A DNA stretch of 64,000 bases from Ornithinimicrobium tianjinense. GTDB taxonomy: Bacteria; Actinomycetota; Actinomycetes; Actinomycetales; Dermatophilaceae. The notes below the pieces were generated by a model. It was not told where the DNA came from. It was given only the letters and a program-made list of their open reading frames with translations, and searched no databases. The stretch is taken from the NCBI RefSeq assembly GCF_014636495.1, contig NZ_BMEM01000003.1, positions 310,001 through 374,000 on the forward strand, given 5' to 3'. Each line of letters starts with the position of its first letter. Position 1 is the stretch's first letter. Positions 45,442 to 54,968 of the stretch are shown here, one piece after another. Made by a program: the position numbers and the translations under genes.

Positions 45442-47190
45442 TCACAGGCTCAACGGGTCGATGCCGTAACGCCGCAGCTTGCGGTACAGCGTCGAGCGCG
45501 CGATCCCGAGATCGCGCGCGGTGCGGCTCACGTTTCCGCTCCGGTCCTGGAGCCCTCGCAGGATCGCATCGCGCTCGATCGTCTCGAGCTGGCGGAGGAC
45601 GAGCCCGGTGACCAGCGAGTCCGGAGGCAGGTCGGTCACGTCGATGCGGTCGGGGTTGCTCGCGCGACGTGCGGTGGCCCGCATCGTCTCCTCGAGCTGA
45701 CGGACGTTCTTCGGCCACGTCATCCGGGCCAGGGCGGTCTGGGCAGAGGACGTCAGGACGTGCTCGCCACGAGGGAGGTGCTGCCTGAGGAGGTGGCCGG
45801 CCAGCGCGAGCAGGTCACCCTGGCGGTAGCGGAGAGGCGGCAGCTCGCATCTGGTCCGGCACAGGCCCAGCAGCTCGTCCTCGGGTGGCACCGCCTCGGG
45901 GTCGGCGGTGATCGCCACCCGCGAACGGTCTCCGGGCGGAGGGGCGAGGAGACGGTCGACGAGCGCGGTGCGCAGCCGGGGGCTCAGCCAGTGCGAGCGC
46001 CGGATGACGACGAGGTTGCGGGGGTCGGAGCTCGCCCCGTCGAAGGAGGTGAGCCATGCGTCCTCGTCACGTGAGAGCTCCGGTGGTGAGAAGACGACGG
46101 GGTTGATGCCGGCGTGCCGACGGTGCAGAGCCGCCAGCAGGTGGCTCTTGCCAGTGCCAGGTTCTCCGAGGACGGCGAGGAGGTCGCGCCGGAGGTATGC
46201 CGCTTCCGCCTCCGCCACCGCCCGCAACCACGCCGCGTCGCCGCCAACCAGGCCGGGGATGGTGGCCGTGGCCGGGACGGGTGAGGTGCGTCCGCGCGAG
46301 GCACTGACGACCCGCACCGCCACGACGTGGCCCGAGTCGTTCTGACCGTCCTGGACCATGGAGATCTCCACGAGCTGACCTGACGGCAGGGTCGTCTTCC
46401 GTGCTGCCCCGGACCTCAGGTCGCCCTCCCGCACGAAGGCCAGCAGCGCTCCCTGGTCGACGCTGGTCAGGACGGCCCTGAGCCGGTCGTTCATCATCAG
46501 GCACTCGGAGTTGAAGGCGAGCACCGGCAGGTGCCGCAGCCGACGGCATACCTCGAGATAGCGTCCGAAGAGGCGGAACTCGCGGTGGGAGGAGATGCGT
46601 GCCAGCTCGGCCTGGATCTGCTGCGCGGCAGAGCTGGCCAGGGCCATGGCCATGGGGCCGGAGGTGCTGGCCAGCGTCGTGAGGTTGAAGGTCCCCAGCA
46701 CGGTGCGGCGAGTCGGGTGCACCACCGGGACCGCTGCGCACTGGAACGGCCGCAGATCCTCGACGAAGTGCTCGCTGCCGTCGATGCACACCGCGCGCTG
46801 GCTCGCCAGGGCGGTGCCGATGCCGTTGGTCCCCACCGAGGCCTCCGAGAAGACGTGGCCAGGAGCCAGCTTGACGCGGTTGAGGCGGGTGGCCATGCCT
46901 GGATGGGTGAGGCGACGGGTCAGGATCACCCCGTTGTGATCGGTCAGCATGAGCCCCACCGGTTCGTTGGAGAGCTGCTCGTGCAGGGCGTCGATGATGG
47001 GCATGGCGGCCGACATGAGGGGCGACTCCAGCTCCGCCCCGTCGACGTACCGAGGGGTCAGGTGCTGCATGTCGATGCGGTGCTCCATCGAACGTTGCCA
47101 GGAGGCGACGACAAAGGGTCTGACCGTGCCCGCGGACCCCCGCACGTCGCGAAGGGTGGCGCGTGCCAGCTCCAGGGTTGCGTCGGTCAT
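45442..47190 (-). CDS. AcoR-type GAF-AAA-Fis transcriptional activator
   Basis: 582 aa. A GAF-like sensor (about 60-200: LTDHNGVILTRR, ASVGTNGIGTALAS) is followed by an AAA domain with Walker A AVLGEPGTGKSHL and a C-terminal Fis HTH reading ARDLGIARSTLYRKLRRYGI. The GAFTGA loop used to contact sigma-54 is not visible, in line with actinobacterial members working without sigma-54. GAGGAGG lies before the ATG at 47190. Divergent from the alcohol dehydrogenase cluster, which it likely activates in response to a small molecule. Confidence 0.87.
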   Translation of the reverse strand: MTDATLELARATLRDVRGSAGTVRPFVVASWQRSMEHRIDMQHLTPRYVDGAELESPLMSAAMPIIDALHEQLSNEPVGLMLTDHNGVILTRRLTHPGMATRLNRVKLAPGHVFSEASVGTNGIGTALASQRAVCIDGSEHFVEDLRPFQCAAVPVVHPTRRTVLGTFNLTTLASTSGPMAMALASSAAQQIQAELARISSHREFRLFGRYLEVCRRLRHLPVLAFNSECLMMNDRLRAVLTSVDQGALLAFVREGDLRSGAARKTTLPSGQLVEISMVQDGQNDSGHVVAVRVVSASRGRTSPVPATATIPGLVGGDAAWLRAVAEAEAAYLRRDLLAVLGEPGTGKSHLLAALHRRHAGINPVVFSPPELSRDEDAWLTSFDGASSDPRNLVVIRRSHWLSPRLRTALVDRLLAPPPGDRSRVAITADPEAVPPEDELLGLCRTRCELPPLRYRQGDLLALAGHLLRQHLPRGEHVLTSSAQTALARMTWPKNVRQLEETMRATARRASNPDRIDVTDLPPDSLVTGLVLRQLETIERDAILRGLQDRSGNVSRTARDLGIARSTLYRKLRRYGIDPLSL

Positions 47191-47275
47191 GAGCGAACCT
47201 CCTCGGGCCACCACCGCGGCCCACGTTGGCGGCAACTGTACGGGCGCACCGGTGCCCACGGAAGGGCCTGGACCC

Positions 47276-47290
47276 GTCTCACTCTGAGAC
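47276..47290. promoter_or_regulatory. Palindromic operator between the AcoR-type gene and the dehydrogenase
   Basis: GTCTCA-CTC-TGAGAC is a perfect 6+3+6 palindrome; a half-site-like GGGACAC follows at 47310. Likely binding site of the AcoR-type activator. Confidence 0.5.
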
Positions 47291-47402
47291 ACCTCCGGGA
47301 CTCGCAATGGGACACCCGCCCTGCGACTGCCCGCGGTGTGCTGGTGCTCCCCGACCGGAGCGTCGACTCCGGGCCCAGGTTTCAGCCGCCGAAAGGACCG
47401 CC

Positions 47403-48446
47403 ATGAAGGCAGTACAGCTCGTGGAGTACGACCAGCCTCCACGCCTGACCGAGGTGCCGGATCCGGTCATCCAGGACCCGCACGACGTCATCGTCCGTAT
47501 CGGAGGGGCCGGTGTCTGCCGGACAGACCTCCACATCATCGAGGGCCAGTGGCAGGCCAAGTCGGGCGTCGCGCTGCCCTACACGATCGGGCACGAGAAC
47601 GCCGGATGGGTGGAGGCCGTCGGGTCTTCGGTCACCCACGTCGGTGTCGGCGACCCGGTGATCCTCCACCCCTTGGTGACCTGCGGGCTCTGCCGGGCCT
47701 GCCGCTTCGGCGACGACGTGCACTGCGAGAACTCGAGATTTCCCGGGATCGACAGCGACGGCGGTTACGCCGAGTACCTCAGGACGTCCGCGAGATCTGT
47801 CGTGCGTCTCGACGACGGCCTCGAGCCGGCCGCGGTCGCGGCCCTGGCGGACGCCGGTCTGACCGCTTACCACGCGGTCGCGAAGGCGGCCCGCATGCTG
47901 CGGCCGGGTGACACAGCGGTCTCCATCGGTGCTGGCGGACTCGGTCACATCGGCATCCAGGTCTTCAAGGCGTTGAGCTCGGCACGCCTCGTCGTCGTGG
48001 ATCGCTCACCGGAGGCCCTGGCGCTGGCTGCGGGGATGGGCGCCGACGAGACCCTCCTCGCAGACGGCACCCAGCGCGAGCAGCTCCTCGAGCTCACGGG
48101 CGGTCAGGGAGCCCATGCGGTCCTGGACTTCGTCGGCGAGGGCGGGGCCGTCGAGGACGGTATGGCGATGCTCCGTCGCGCGGGGAACTACTTCGTCATC
48201 GGGTACGGCGGCGCCATCAACGTTCCGACGATCGACGTCATCTCCACCGAGATCAACTTCGTGGGCAACCTCGTCGGGTCCTACAACGACCTCGTCGAGC
48301 TCATGACCCTGGCCGCCGAGGGCAAGGTCACGCTCCATACCCAGCGGTACGCGCTCGACGACTTCGCGCGCGCACTGGACGACCTCGACCACGGACTGGT
48401 CCGTGGCCGCGCGATCCTCATCCCTACCCAGTCCCAGGAGTCCTGA
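47403..48446 (+). CDS. Zinc-dependent medium-chain alcohol dehydrogenase
   Basis: 347 aa. Catalytic zinc ligands GVCRTDLHIIEG and GHENAGWV; structural zinc cluster CGLCRACRFGDDVHC; NAD-binding VSIGAGGLGHIGIQ. Full length. It probably oxidises an alcohol to an aldehyde or ketone with NAD(P)+. Its stop overlaps the start of the binding-protein gene (TGATG), so it belongs to the same operon as the importer. Substrate is unknown; see the transporter genes. Confidence 0.92.
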   Translation: MKAVQLVEYDQPPRLTEVPDPVIQDPHDVIVRIGGAGVCRTDLHIIEGQWQAKSGVALPYTIGHENAGWVEAVGSSVTHVGVGDPVILHPLVTCGLCRACRFGDDVHCENSRFPGIDSDGGYAEYLRTSARSVVRLDDGLEPAAVAALADAGLTAYHAVAKAARMLRPGDTAVSIGAGGLGHIGIQVFKALSSARLVVVDRSPEALALAAGMGADETLLADGTQREQLLELTGGQGAHAVLDFVGEGGAVEDGMAMLRRAGNYFVIGYGGAINVPTIDVISTEINFVGNLVGSYNDLVELMTLAAEGKVTLHTQRYALDDFARALDDLDHGLVRGRAILIPTQSQES

Positions 48447-50035
48447 TGAAGCGCAACCTGACCGCAACCGTCCTGCTTGTCGGCAGCCTGGTGCTGACGA
48501 CGGCCTGCAGCGGCACCGGGGGGTCGTCCGCGGCCAAGGAGAAGGAAGCCACCTTCCCAGCAGGTGGCGACGTCTCCTACTCGAAGTACGGTGACTACCC
48601 GCAGACCACGACCAAGGACGTCGAGGGACCCTGCAGCTGGCATGCGACGAGCGCCAAGGACTACTCCGGCGTGACGCTCAAGGTCATCTCGCACGCCGTC
48701 CCCGTCCTCGGCGAACCCACCGTGCTGCACGCGAAGCAGTTCTCCGAGCTCACCGGAGCCAAGGTGGACGTCGTCAACGTCCCCTTCGGCGAGCTCTACC
48801 AGAAGCTGATCACGCCGCTCCAGGCCGGACAGCCGGCCTACGACGTGATGTTCTACCCTTCGCTGTGGATCGGTGACATGGCCCCGTACCTCGAGCCTGT
48901 GCCGCAGCAGTACCTCGACACGGCGGGTATGAAGGACGTCACGAAGGCCTTCATGGACGTCGCGACCTGGGACGGCAAGGTCGTCCAGTACCCCGTCGAC
49001 GGAGACCGTCACTACCTGAAGGTGCGGACGGACCTGCTGACCGACCCGAAGAACATGGCCGACTACAAGGCCGAGACCGGGGACGACCTCCGCGTCCCCA
49101 CGACCTGGTCCGAGTACCAGCAGGTCGCCGAATTCCTCACCGGCCGCAAGGGAGCGCAGGGCGAGGCCGTCTTCGGCTCCGCCGAGGTCACCAAGCGCGA
49201 CGACCTGACGTTCTCGGCCTTCATCAGCCGTGCCGCGGCCTACGCCAAGCACCCGGATGCCAAGGGCGGCTTCTTCTTCGACGCGGAGACGATGGAACCG
49301 CTCATCAACACGCCCGGCTGGGTGAAGGCGCTCGACGACTTCGTCGCCATCGCTCCCAGCCTGCCGCCGGGCGGGACCAACTTCGGTCTGGGCGACGAGA
49401 TCCTCTCCTTCGGGGGCGGGCAGGCGGCCATGTCCTACAGCTGGGACGACGCGTTCATCCAGGCGCAGCAGCCGGACAGCCCGATCCGCAACGAGGTCGC
49501 GGCCGCGCAGCTTCCCGGTACAGACGAGGTGTGGAACCCCGAGACCGGTCAGTGGGACAAGCAGCCGAACCAGGCCGCCTACTTCACCTGGGGCTGGACC
49601 TCGGCTGTCGCCGGGTCCTCGAAGAACACCGAGGCAGCCTTCGACTTCCTCTGCTTCTTCAGCAACGAGGCCAACACCGCCCTGGACCTGCAGATCGGAC
49701 GCTTCGGCATCAATCCCTACCGCAACGCCCACTTCGACGCCGCCTTCTGGGAGGAGCAGGGCTGGAGCGCGGAGGCCGCGACGTCCTACGTCGAGACGCT
49801 GGCCGACATGGAGACGAACCCCAACCGGGTCTTCGACCTGCGGGTCCCTGGCGTGAACCAGTACATGTCCTCCCTCGCCACCGGGGTGGCGGCTGCCATG
49901 GCCGGCCAGAAGTCCTCGCAGGAGGCGCTTGACGGCGTCGCCCAGGAGTGGAAAGCCATCACCGAGCAGGTCGGCAAGGACGAGGTGCAGGCGGCCTACC
50001 GCAACGTCGTGAAGCTGGAGAACGGCGAGGGCTGA
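48446..50035 (+). CDS. ABC transporter substrate-binding lipoprotein (GlpV-like)
   Basis: 529 aa. Lipobox LVLTTAC with Cys21. The mature protein is long and has YDVMFYPSLWIGDMAPYLEP and YFTWGWTSAVAGSSKN, as in the binding proteins of two-ATPase GlpSTPQV-type importers. It delivers a polyol or similar small substrate. The gene is followed by a 14-bp perfect hairpin before the permease, as expected if the binding protein is made in excess. Confidence 0.8.
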   Translation: MKRNLTATVLLVGSLVLTTACSGTGGSSAAKEKEATFPAGGDVSYSKYGDYPQTTTKDVEGPCSWHATSAKDYSGVTLKVISHAVPVLGEPTVLHAKQFSELTGAKVDVVNVPFGELYQKLITPLQAGQPAYDVMFYPSLWIGDMAPYLEPVPQQYLDTAGMKDVTKAFMDVATWDGKVVQYPVDGDRHYLKVRTDLLTDPKNMADYKAETGDDLRVPTTWSEYQQVAEFLTGRKGAQGEAVFGSAEVTKRDDLTFSAFISRAAAYAKHPDAKGGFFFDAETMEPLINTPGWVKALDDFVAIAPSLPPGGTNFGLGDEILSFGGGQAAMSYSWDDAFIQAQQPDSPIRNEVAAAQLPGTDEVWNPETGQWDKQPNQAAYFTWGWTSAVAGSSKNTEAAFDFLCFFSNEANTALDLQIGRFGINPYRNAHFDAAFWEEQGWSAEAATSYVETLADMETNPNRVFDLRVPGVNQYMSSLATGVAAAMAGQKSSQEALDGVAQEWKAITEQVGKDEVQAAYRNVVKLENGEG

Positions 50036-50042
50036 CGGGTTC

Positions 50043-50078
50043 CGGGTACGGCGCCGCGGTCCGTCGGCGCCGTACCCG
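50043..50078 (+). terminator. Intercistronic hairpin after the binding-protein gene
   Basis: CGGGTACGGCGCCG and its exact complement CGGCGCCGTACCCG with an 8-nt loop. No T tract; partial terminator or mRNA stabiliser. Confidence 0.6.
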
Positions 50079-50113
50079 TCCGCGGCCGTCCCCCTCACGA
50101 TCGGAGTGGCTCA

Positions 50114-50995
50114 ATGACTGCACTACGGCGCTACAAGGTCCTCTTTCTCGCACCTGGTCTGCTCACGCTCTTCCTCATCATCATCTTCCCCCTGCTCTTC
50201 ACGGTCCGGGTGGCGTTCTCGAGCTGGAACGTCGCCAGCCCGCAGATGGACTGGAACGCAGGCGCCAACTTCGTGCGCATGGTGCACGACGGGCGCTTCT
50301 GGTCCTCGGTGCTGCACCTCGTGGTGCTCGCGGGAGGCACGGTGCTGGTGGAGTACGTGATCGGCTTCGCGCTTGCCCTGGCCGTATGGCGTGAGGTGCG
50401 GGGACGTCGGCTGCTGCGCGTCCTCTTCCTGGTGCCGATGATGACCACCCCGGTGGTCATGGCGGCGGTCTGGCAGATGATGTTCCACGAGTCGCTCGGC
50501 CCGGTGAACGACCTGCTCGGCAGGATCGGGATCGCGCCGGTTCCCTGGCTGACCTCGCCCGGTCCCGCGTACGTCGCGCTGATGACGGTGGAGATCTGGC
50601 AGTGGACGCCGTTCATGATGCTCCTCATGCTCGCCGGGCTGCTCAGCCTGCCGCGGGAGCCCTTCATGGCCGCGGCCATCGACGGCGCGGGTCCGCTACG
50701 CACCTTCCGGCGAGTGACCTTCCCCCTCCTGGCCCCCGTGTCGGTGACGGCCCTCATCATCCGGCTCATCGAGGCCTCCAAGATGTCCGACACCGTCTAC
50801 GTCCTCACCTCTGGCGGGCCCGGCTCCGCCACCGAGACCCCCGGTTACTACCTCTACATCCGCGGTCTGAAAGAGCAGCAGACCGGCTATGCCGGCTCGC
50901 TCTCCCTGACCTATCTCGTCCTGATGATCGTGGCGCTGACGATCATCTCCGCGCTGCTCGTGCGGGCATTCCGTTCTCAGGAGGAACTGCGATGA
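50114..50995 (+). CDS. ABC transporter permease (GlpP-like)
   Basis: 293 aa, six membrane helices, EAA-type loop at AAAIDGAGPLRTFRRVTFPL. Starts ATG at 50114 and overlaps the next permease (ATGA). First permease of the importer. Confidence 0.87.
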   Translation: MTALRRYKVLFLAPGLLTLFLIIIFPLLFTVRVAFSSWNVASPQMDWNAGANFVRMVHDGRFWSSVLHLVVLAGGTVLVEYVIGFALALAVWREVRGRRLLRVLFLVPMMTTPVVMAAVWQMMFHESLGPVNDLLGRIGIAPVPWLTSPGPAYVALMTVEIWQWTPFMMLLMLAGLLSLPREPFMAAAIDGAGPLRTFRRVTFPLLAPVSVTALIIRLIEASKMSDTVYVLTSGGPGSATETPGYYLYIRGLKEQQTGYAGSLSLTYLVLMIVALTIISALLVRAFRSQEELR

Positions 50996-51834
50996 GCCGT
51001 TGGCCCAGACGTGCCCAGTATCTGTTGTTGATCGTGTGGGCGGTGTTCACCGCCATGCCCTTCCTCTGGGCCATCACCACGAGCTTCAAGGACGTCAACG
51101 CTGTCCAGGGTCATGTGACCTACGTGCCGTGGCTGGAGTTCGAGCCGACGCTCGAGGCCTGGCGACAGATCTTCGGCGGCGCCGGCGGCGTGAATCTCGT
51201 CGGCCCCTTCGTCAACAGTCTCATCATCACGGTGTGCGCGTCGGCGATCGCCATCGTCCTCGGCGCGCTCGCTGCCTACGGACTGTCCCGGTTCCGTTAT
51301 CGGATCGGCCCGGCGAAGAACAAGGACATCGTCTTCTTCTTCGTCTCCCAGCGCATCATGCCTCCGGTGGTGCTCGTCATCCCCTTCTTCTTCCTGCTGC
51401 AGATGCCCGGTCTGCTCGACACCCGTCTCGGGCTGATCATCGTCACGGTCGCCCTGCTGCTGCCCATCGCGGTCTGGGTGATGGTCGACTTCTTCGACAA
51501 CATCCCCCGTGAGATCGACGAGATGGCGATGCTCGAGGGCTGCACGCCGATGCAGGCCTTCCTGCGGGCCATCGTCCCGAACAGCGCACCTGGCCTCACC
51601 GTGGCGGCGATGTTCTGCGCGGTGTTCGGCTGGAACGACTTCTTCTTCGCCTTCCGGCTGACGTTCACGCAGGTGCAGACGCTGCCGCAGGCCGTGGTCG
51701 CGCTCAACTCCTCGATCCCACCCTGGTGGACGTTGTCCGCCGCGGCGCTGTTCGGGATCATCCCGCTGCTGGTGCTTGCCGTGCTCGTCGAGCGCTACCT
51801 CTCGAAGGGCAACCTGGCAGGTGCGGTCCGATGA
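50992..51834 (+). CDS. ABC transporter permease (GlpQ-like)
   Basis: 280 aa, six helices; EAA loop DEMAMLEGCTPMQAFLRAIV; the block FFFVSQRIMPPVVLVIPFFF is typical of this permease group. GGAGG before the ATG. Overlaps both neighbours. Confidence 0.87.
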   Translation: MSRWPRRAQYLLLIVWAVFTAMPFLWAITTSFKDVNAVQGHVTYVPWLEFEPTLEAWRQIFGGAGGVNLVGPFVNSLIITVCASAIAIVLGALAAYGLSRFRYRIGPAKNKDIVFFFVSQRIMPPVVLVIPFFFLLQMPGLLDTRLGLIIVTVALLLPIAVWVMVDFFDNIPREIDEMAMLEGCTPMQAFLRAIVPNSAPGLTVAAMFCAVFGWNDFFFAFRLTFTQVQTLPQAVVALNSSIPPWWTLSAAALFGIIPLLVLAVLVERYLSKGNLAGAVR

Positions 51835-52907
51835 GCGTGGTCGCGCAGTCGCTGACGAGCTGGGTCGACGGTGAGGCACACCTCGACGACGTGACCCTGA
51901 CGCTCGAGCCGGGCCGGATTCACACGGTCCTGGGACGCACCGGTGCGGGCAAGACCTCGTTGTTGCGCGTGCTCGCGGGCCTGAGCGACGTCGACTCCGG
52001 TGACGTCCTGCTCGACGGAAGGTCGCTGCGGGAGGTCCCGCCGTGGCGGCGGGAGACGGCGATGGTCTACCAGCAGTTCATCAACTATCCCCACCTGACC
52101 GCGCTGGAGAACGTCATGTTTCCCCTCAGGCGGGCCAAGGTGCCGGCGGCCGAGGCGCAGCGACGGGCCAAGGAAGCGTTGGAGCAGGTGGGCCTGACCC
52201 ACCTGTCCGACCGGCGACCCGGCGCGCTGTCCGGTGGCCAGCAGCAGCGGGTCGCCATCGCCCGTGCTCTCGCCCGACGCGCCCGCATCCTCCTGCTGGA
52301 CGAGCCGCTCGTGAACCTCGACTTCAAGCTGCGCGAACAACTTCGTGAGGAGCTGCGCGGGCTGTTCTCCGGGGTCGGCGAGACGGTCGTGGTCTACACC
52401 ACCACCGAGCCGGCCGAGGCGCTCATGCTGGGCGACGAGGTCATCGTCATGCACGAAGGGCGCGTCGCTCAGGTCGGTTCACCGGCGGTGATCTTCGAGA
52501 CCCCCGCGACCACGGCGGTGGCCCGCGTGGTCAACGACCCACCGATGAACGTGATCCCGGGCACGCTCCAGGGCGAGCACGTGGCCGTCCGCGGTCTCGA
52601 CCTCCTGCCCAGGGCGAGCCACCTCGCCGGGTTTGCCGACGGTCCCTACCTCGTGGGGATCCCCGCTCCGAGCCTGACCTTCGGTACCGGTCCCGGGGTG
52701 CTGGCGACCATCACCTTCGTCGAGATCTCGGGATCGGAGACCTTCGTCCATGTCGACCTCCAGGGCACCGAGCTCGTCGTCCGGGCCGAGGGCATCCACG
52801 ACGTCTCCACGGGTGACCGAGTCTCGATGACCGTCGACCCTTCCCGTCTCTTCCTCTTCACCGAGGACGGCACCCTGGCGGCCGCACCGCCGCACGGCAG
52901 GAGCTGA
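51831..52907 (+). CDS. ABC transporter ATPase 1 (GlpS-like)
   Basis: 358 aa. Walker A LGRTGAGKTSLL, full signature LSGGQQQRVAIARAL, Walker B ILLLDEPLVNLDFKLRE. The block VVYTTTEPAEALMLGDEV is typical of GlpS-type ATPases in two-ATPase importers. C-terminal TOBE-like regulatory domain. Two bases separate its stop from the second ATPase start. Confidence 0.85.
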   Translation: MSVVAQSLTSWVDGEAHLDDVTLTLEPGRIHTVLGRTGAGKTSLLRVLAGLSDVDSGDVLLDGRSLREVPPWRRETAMVYQQFINYPHLTALENVMFPLRRAKVPAAEAQRRAKEALEQVGLTHLSDRRPGALSGGQQQRVAIARALARRARILLLDEPLVNLDFKLREQLREELRGLFSGVGETVVVYTTTEPAEALMLGDEVIVMHEGRVAQVGSPAVIFETPATTAVARVVNDPPMNVIPGTLQGEHVAVRGLDLLPRASHLAGFADGPYLVGIPAPSLTFGTGPGVLATITFVEISGSETFVHVDLQGTELVVRAEGIHDVSTGDRVSMTVDPSRLFLFTEDGTLAAAPPHGRS

Positions 52908-52909
52908 CC

Positions 52910-54016
52910 ATGGCCACGCTCACCCTCGAGAACGTCGCGCAGACCTACAACCCGGGAGAGGACCCGGACCGCTGGGCCCTCAAGCCTCTGGAGCTGACCC
53001 TGGAGTCGGGGCGGACCTACGCCCTCGTCGGCCCGTCGGGCTGCGGCAAGACGACGTTGCTCAACATCCTCTCCGGGTTGGTGACCCCGTCGCACGGGCG
53101 GGTCACCTTCGACGGCGTCGACGTCACCAGCACCCCGACCCGTCTGCGCAACATCGCCCAGGTGTTCCAGTTCCCCGTGATCTACCGGTCGATGACCGTC
53201 CGCGACAACCTGGCGTTCCCGCTGGAGTGCCGCGGCTGGCCGAGGTCTCGTATCGAGGAGCGGGTGCGTGCGGTGGCCGAGGCGCTCGGCCTGGCAGACG
53301 GCCTCGACGTCCCAGCGTCGCGGCTCTCGGCCGACGAGAAGCAGCTGATCTCCCTGGGCCGTGGCCTCGTGCGCGACGATGTCGCGGCCGTCCTCATGGA
53401 CGAGCCCCTCACCGTCATCGACCCTCAGCTCAAGCTCTCCCTGCGGCGCAAGATCCGCCAGCTCAGCGACGAGTTCGCCCCGACGGTGATCTATGTGACG
53501 CACGACCAGTACGAGGCGATGACCTTCGCGCAGGAGCTCCTTGTCATGAGCGAGGGACGACTGATCCAGCGTGGGACACCCGAGCAGCTTTTCGAGTCGC
53601 CCAGCTCGACGTTCGTGGGCTGGTTCGTGGGATCACCCTCGATGAACTTCCTCCGCGGCACCCTCGAGCGCGGGGCGGCCCGGGTGGGTGAGCACCTCAT
53701 CGATCTGGCGTGGTCGCCGCCGGTGCCGCATGGCTCGGAGGTCACCGTCGGGATCCGCCCCGAGTACATCCGCATCGTCGACGGCGGCAGCCATCCCGGA
53801 GACGCTTCTGAGACCTCTGTTCACGGGCGGTTGGTGGCCGTCCAGGACCATGGCGAGTCTCGGGTGTGCGAGATCCAGGTGCGGGAGCAGCAGGTGGCGG
53901 TCAAGGTCAGGCGTGAGGTGCACGTGCCGAAGGTCGGATCGTTCGTCGACCTTGGGCTGCCTCGATCCAAGTGTCTCCCGTATGTCGAGGGAAGGCTGGC
54001 GACCTGCGGTGACTGA
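52910..54016 (+). CDS. ABC transporter ATPase 2 (GlpT-like, altered signature)
   Basis: 368 aa. Walker A GPSGCGKTTLLN is intact; the usual LSGGQ is replaced by LSADEKQLISLGRGLVR, followed by VLMDEPLTVIDPQLK. That divergent signature and the following segment match the second ATPase of glycerol GlpSTPQV importers as I know them. Pairs with ATPase 1 as a heterodimer. The TOBE-like tail is about 130 aa. Confidence 0.83.
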   Translation: MATLTLENVAQTYNPGEDPDRWALKPLELTLESGRTYALVGPSGCGKTTLLNILSGLVTPSHGRVTFDGVDVTSTPTRLRNIAQVFQFPVIYRSMTVRDNLAFPLECRGWPRSRIEERVRAVAEALGLADGLDVPASRLSADEKQLISLGRGLVRDDVAAVLMDEPLTVIDPQLKLSLRRKIRQLSDEFAPTVIYVTHDQYEAMTFAQELLVMSEGRLIQRGTPEQLFESPSSTFVGWFVGSPSMNFLRGTLERGAARVGEHLIDLAWSPPVPHGSEVTVGIRPEYIRIVDGGSHPGDASETSVHGRLVAVQDHGESRVCEIQVREQQVAVKVRREVHVPKVGSFVDLGLPRSKCLPYVEGRLATCGD

Positions 54017-54078
54017 CGGTCCGATGCAGCGAGGACCGCAAGCCCCTTCCCCGGGGTGAACCCGTCGGTCCGGCGGAC

Positions 54079-54084
54079 TACTGT
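54079..54084 (+). promoter_or_regulatory. -10 box for the HAD phosphatase gene
   Basis: TACTGT, 7 nt before the GTG at 54092; supports that start over an upstream in-frame one at 54056. Confidence 0.45.
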
Positions 54085-54091
54085 CGTGGGG

Positions 54092-54952
54092 GTGACGACC
54101 ACCGAGCGGGCGACCACCGACCAACGGCACCCGGTCCGCGACGCGGGGCTGCTCGTGGCCCTCGACGTCGACGGGACCGTGGTGCACCACGACGGGCATC
54201 TCTCGCCCCGGGTCGTGGACAAGGTCCGCGCGCTCGACGCCCTGCCGCACGTGTCGGTCGTCATCGCGACCGGGCGGTCGGTGGTCGCGACCCTGCCCGT
54301 GATGGAGCAGCTGGGCCTGCTGACCCCCGGGCGTCCGGCCGTGTGCTCCAACGGTGCCGTGACCGTGTCGGTGGACCCGGACGCCGACGGCGGCTTCCGG
54401 CTCGACGACGTGGTGACCTTCGACCCGGCCCCGGCGATCGCCGTGGTGCACCAGGAGCTGCCGCACGCGCTCGTGGCGGTGGAGGAGATCGGGGTCGGCT
54501 TCAAGGTGAGCACGCCCTTCCCGCCCGGTGAGCTGTGGGGCGAGGAGGCCGTGGTCTCCTTCGAGGAGCTGGTGGCCGACCCGGTCACCCGCGTCACCTT
54601 CCGCGACCCGCACTCCACGTCGGAGGAGTTCCGCGAGATGGTCGAGCGGATCGGTCTGCACGGCGTCACCTACGCCGTCGGCTACAGCGCCTGGCTCGAC
54701 CTGGCCCCCGAGGGCGTGTCCAAGGCGTCCGCCCTGGAGCAGGTGCGCCGCCGCCTGTGCGTCGAGCCGCACCGCACCGTGGCTGCGGGCGACCAGCGCA
54801 ACGACCTCGAGATGCTGCAGTGGGCCTCCCGCAGCTACGCCATGGGCCAGGCCCCGGCCGAGGTCATCGCCGCCGCGGACCGGGTGACCGGCACGGTCGA
54901 GGAGGACGGCCTCGTCGACGCGCTGGACGAGGTGCTCGCCGAGCTCGCCTGA
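54092..54952 (+). CDS. HAD-superfamily Cof-type phosphatase
   Basis: 286 aa. Motif I LLVALDVDGTVV, motif II ATGRSVVA, and motif IV region AAGDQRNDLEMLQWA, with the type IIB cap in between. Cytosolic phosphatase of sugar phosphates or related compounds; substrate not identifiable. GTG start at 54092. Confidence 0.87.
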   Translation: MTTTERATTDQRHPVRDAGLLVALDVDGTVVHHDGHLSPRVVDKVRALDALPHVSVVIATGRSVVATLPVMEQLGLLTPGRPAVCSNGAVTVSVDPDADGGFRLDDVVTFDPAPAIAVVHQELPHALVAVEEIGVGFKVSTPFPPGELWGEEAVVSFEELVADPVTRVTFRDPHSTSEEFREMVERIGLHGVTYAVGYSAWLDLAPEGVSKASALEQVRRRLCVEPHRTVAAGDQRNDLEMLQWASRSYAMGQAPAEVIAAADRVTGTVEEDGLVDALDEVLAELA

Positions 54953-54968
54953 GGTCCTCCCGGGACGC

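Noticed and set aside
47191-47402. Extended start for the alcohol dehydrogenase at 47226
   Set aside because: It would run through the operator palindrome; the ATG at 47403 matches the family N-terminus (MKAVQL).
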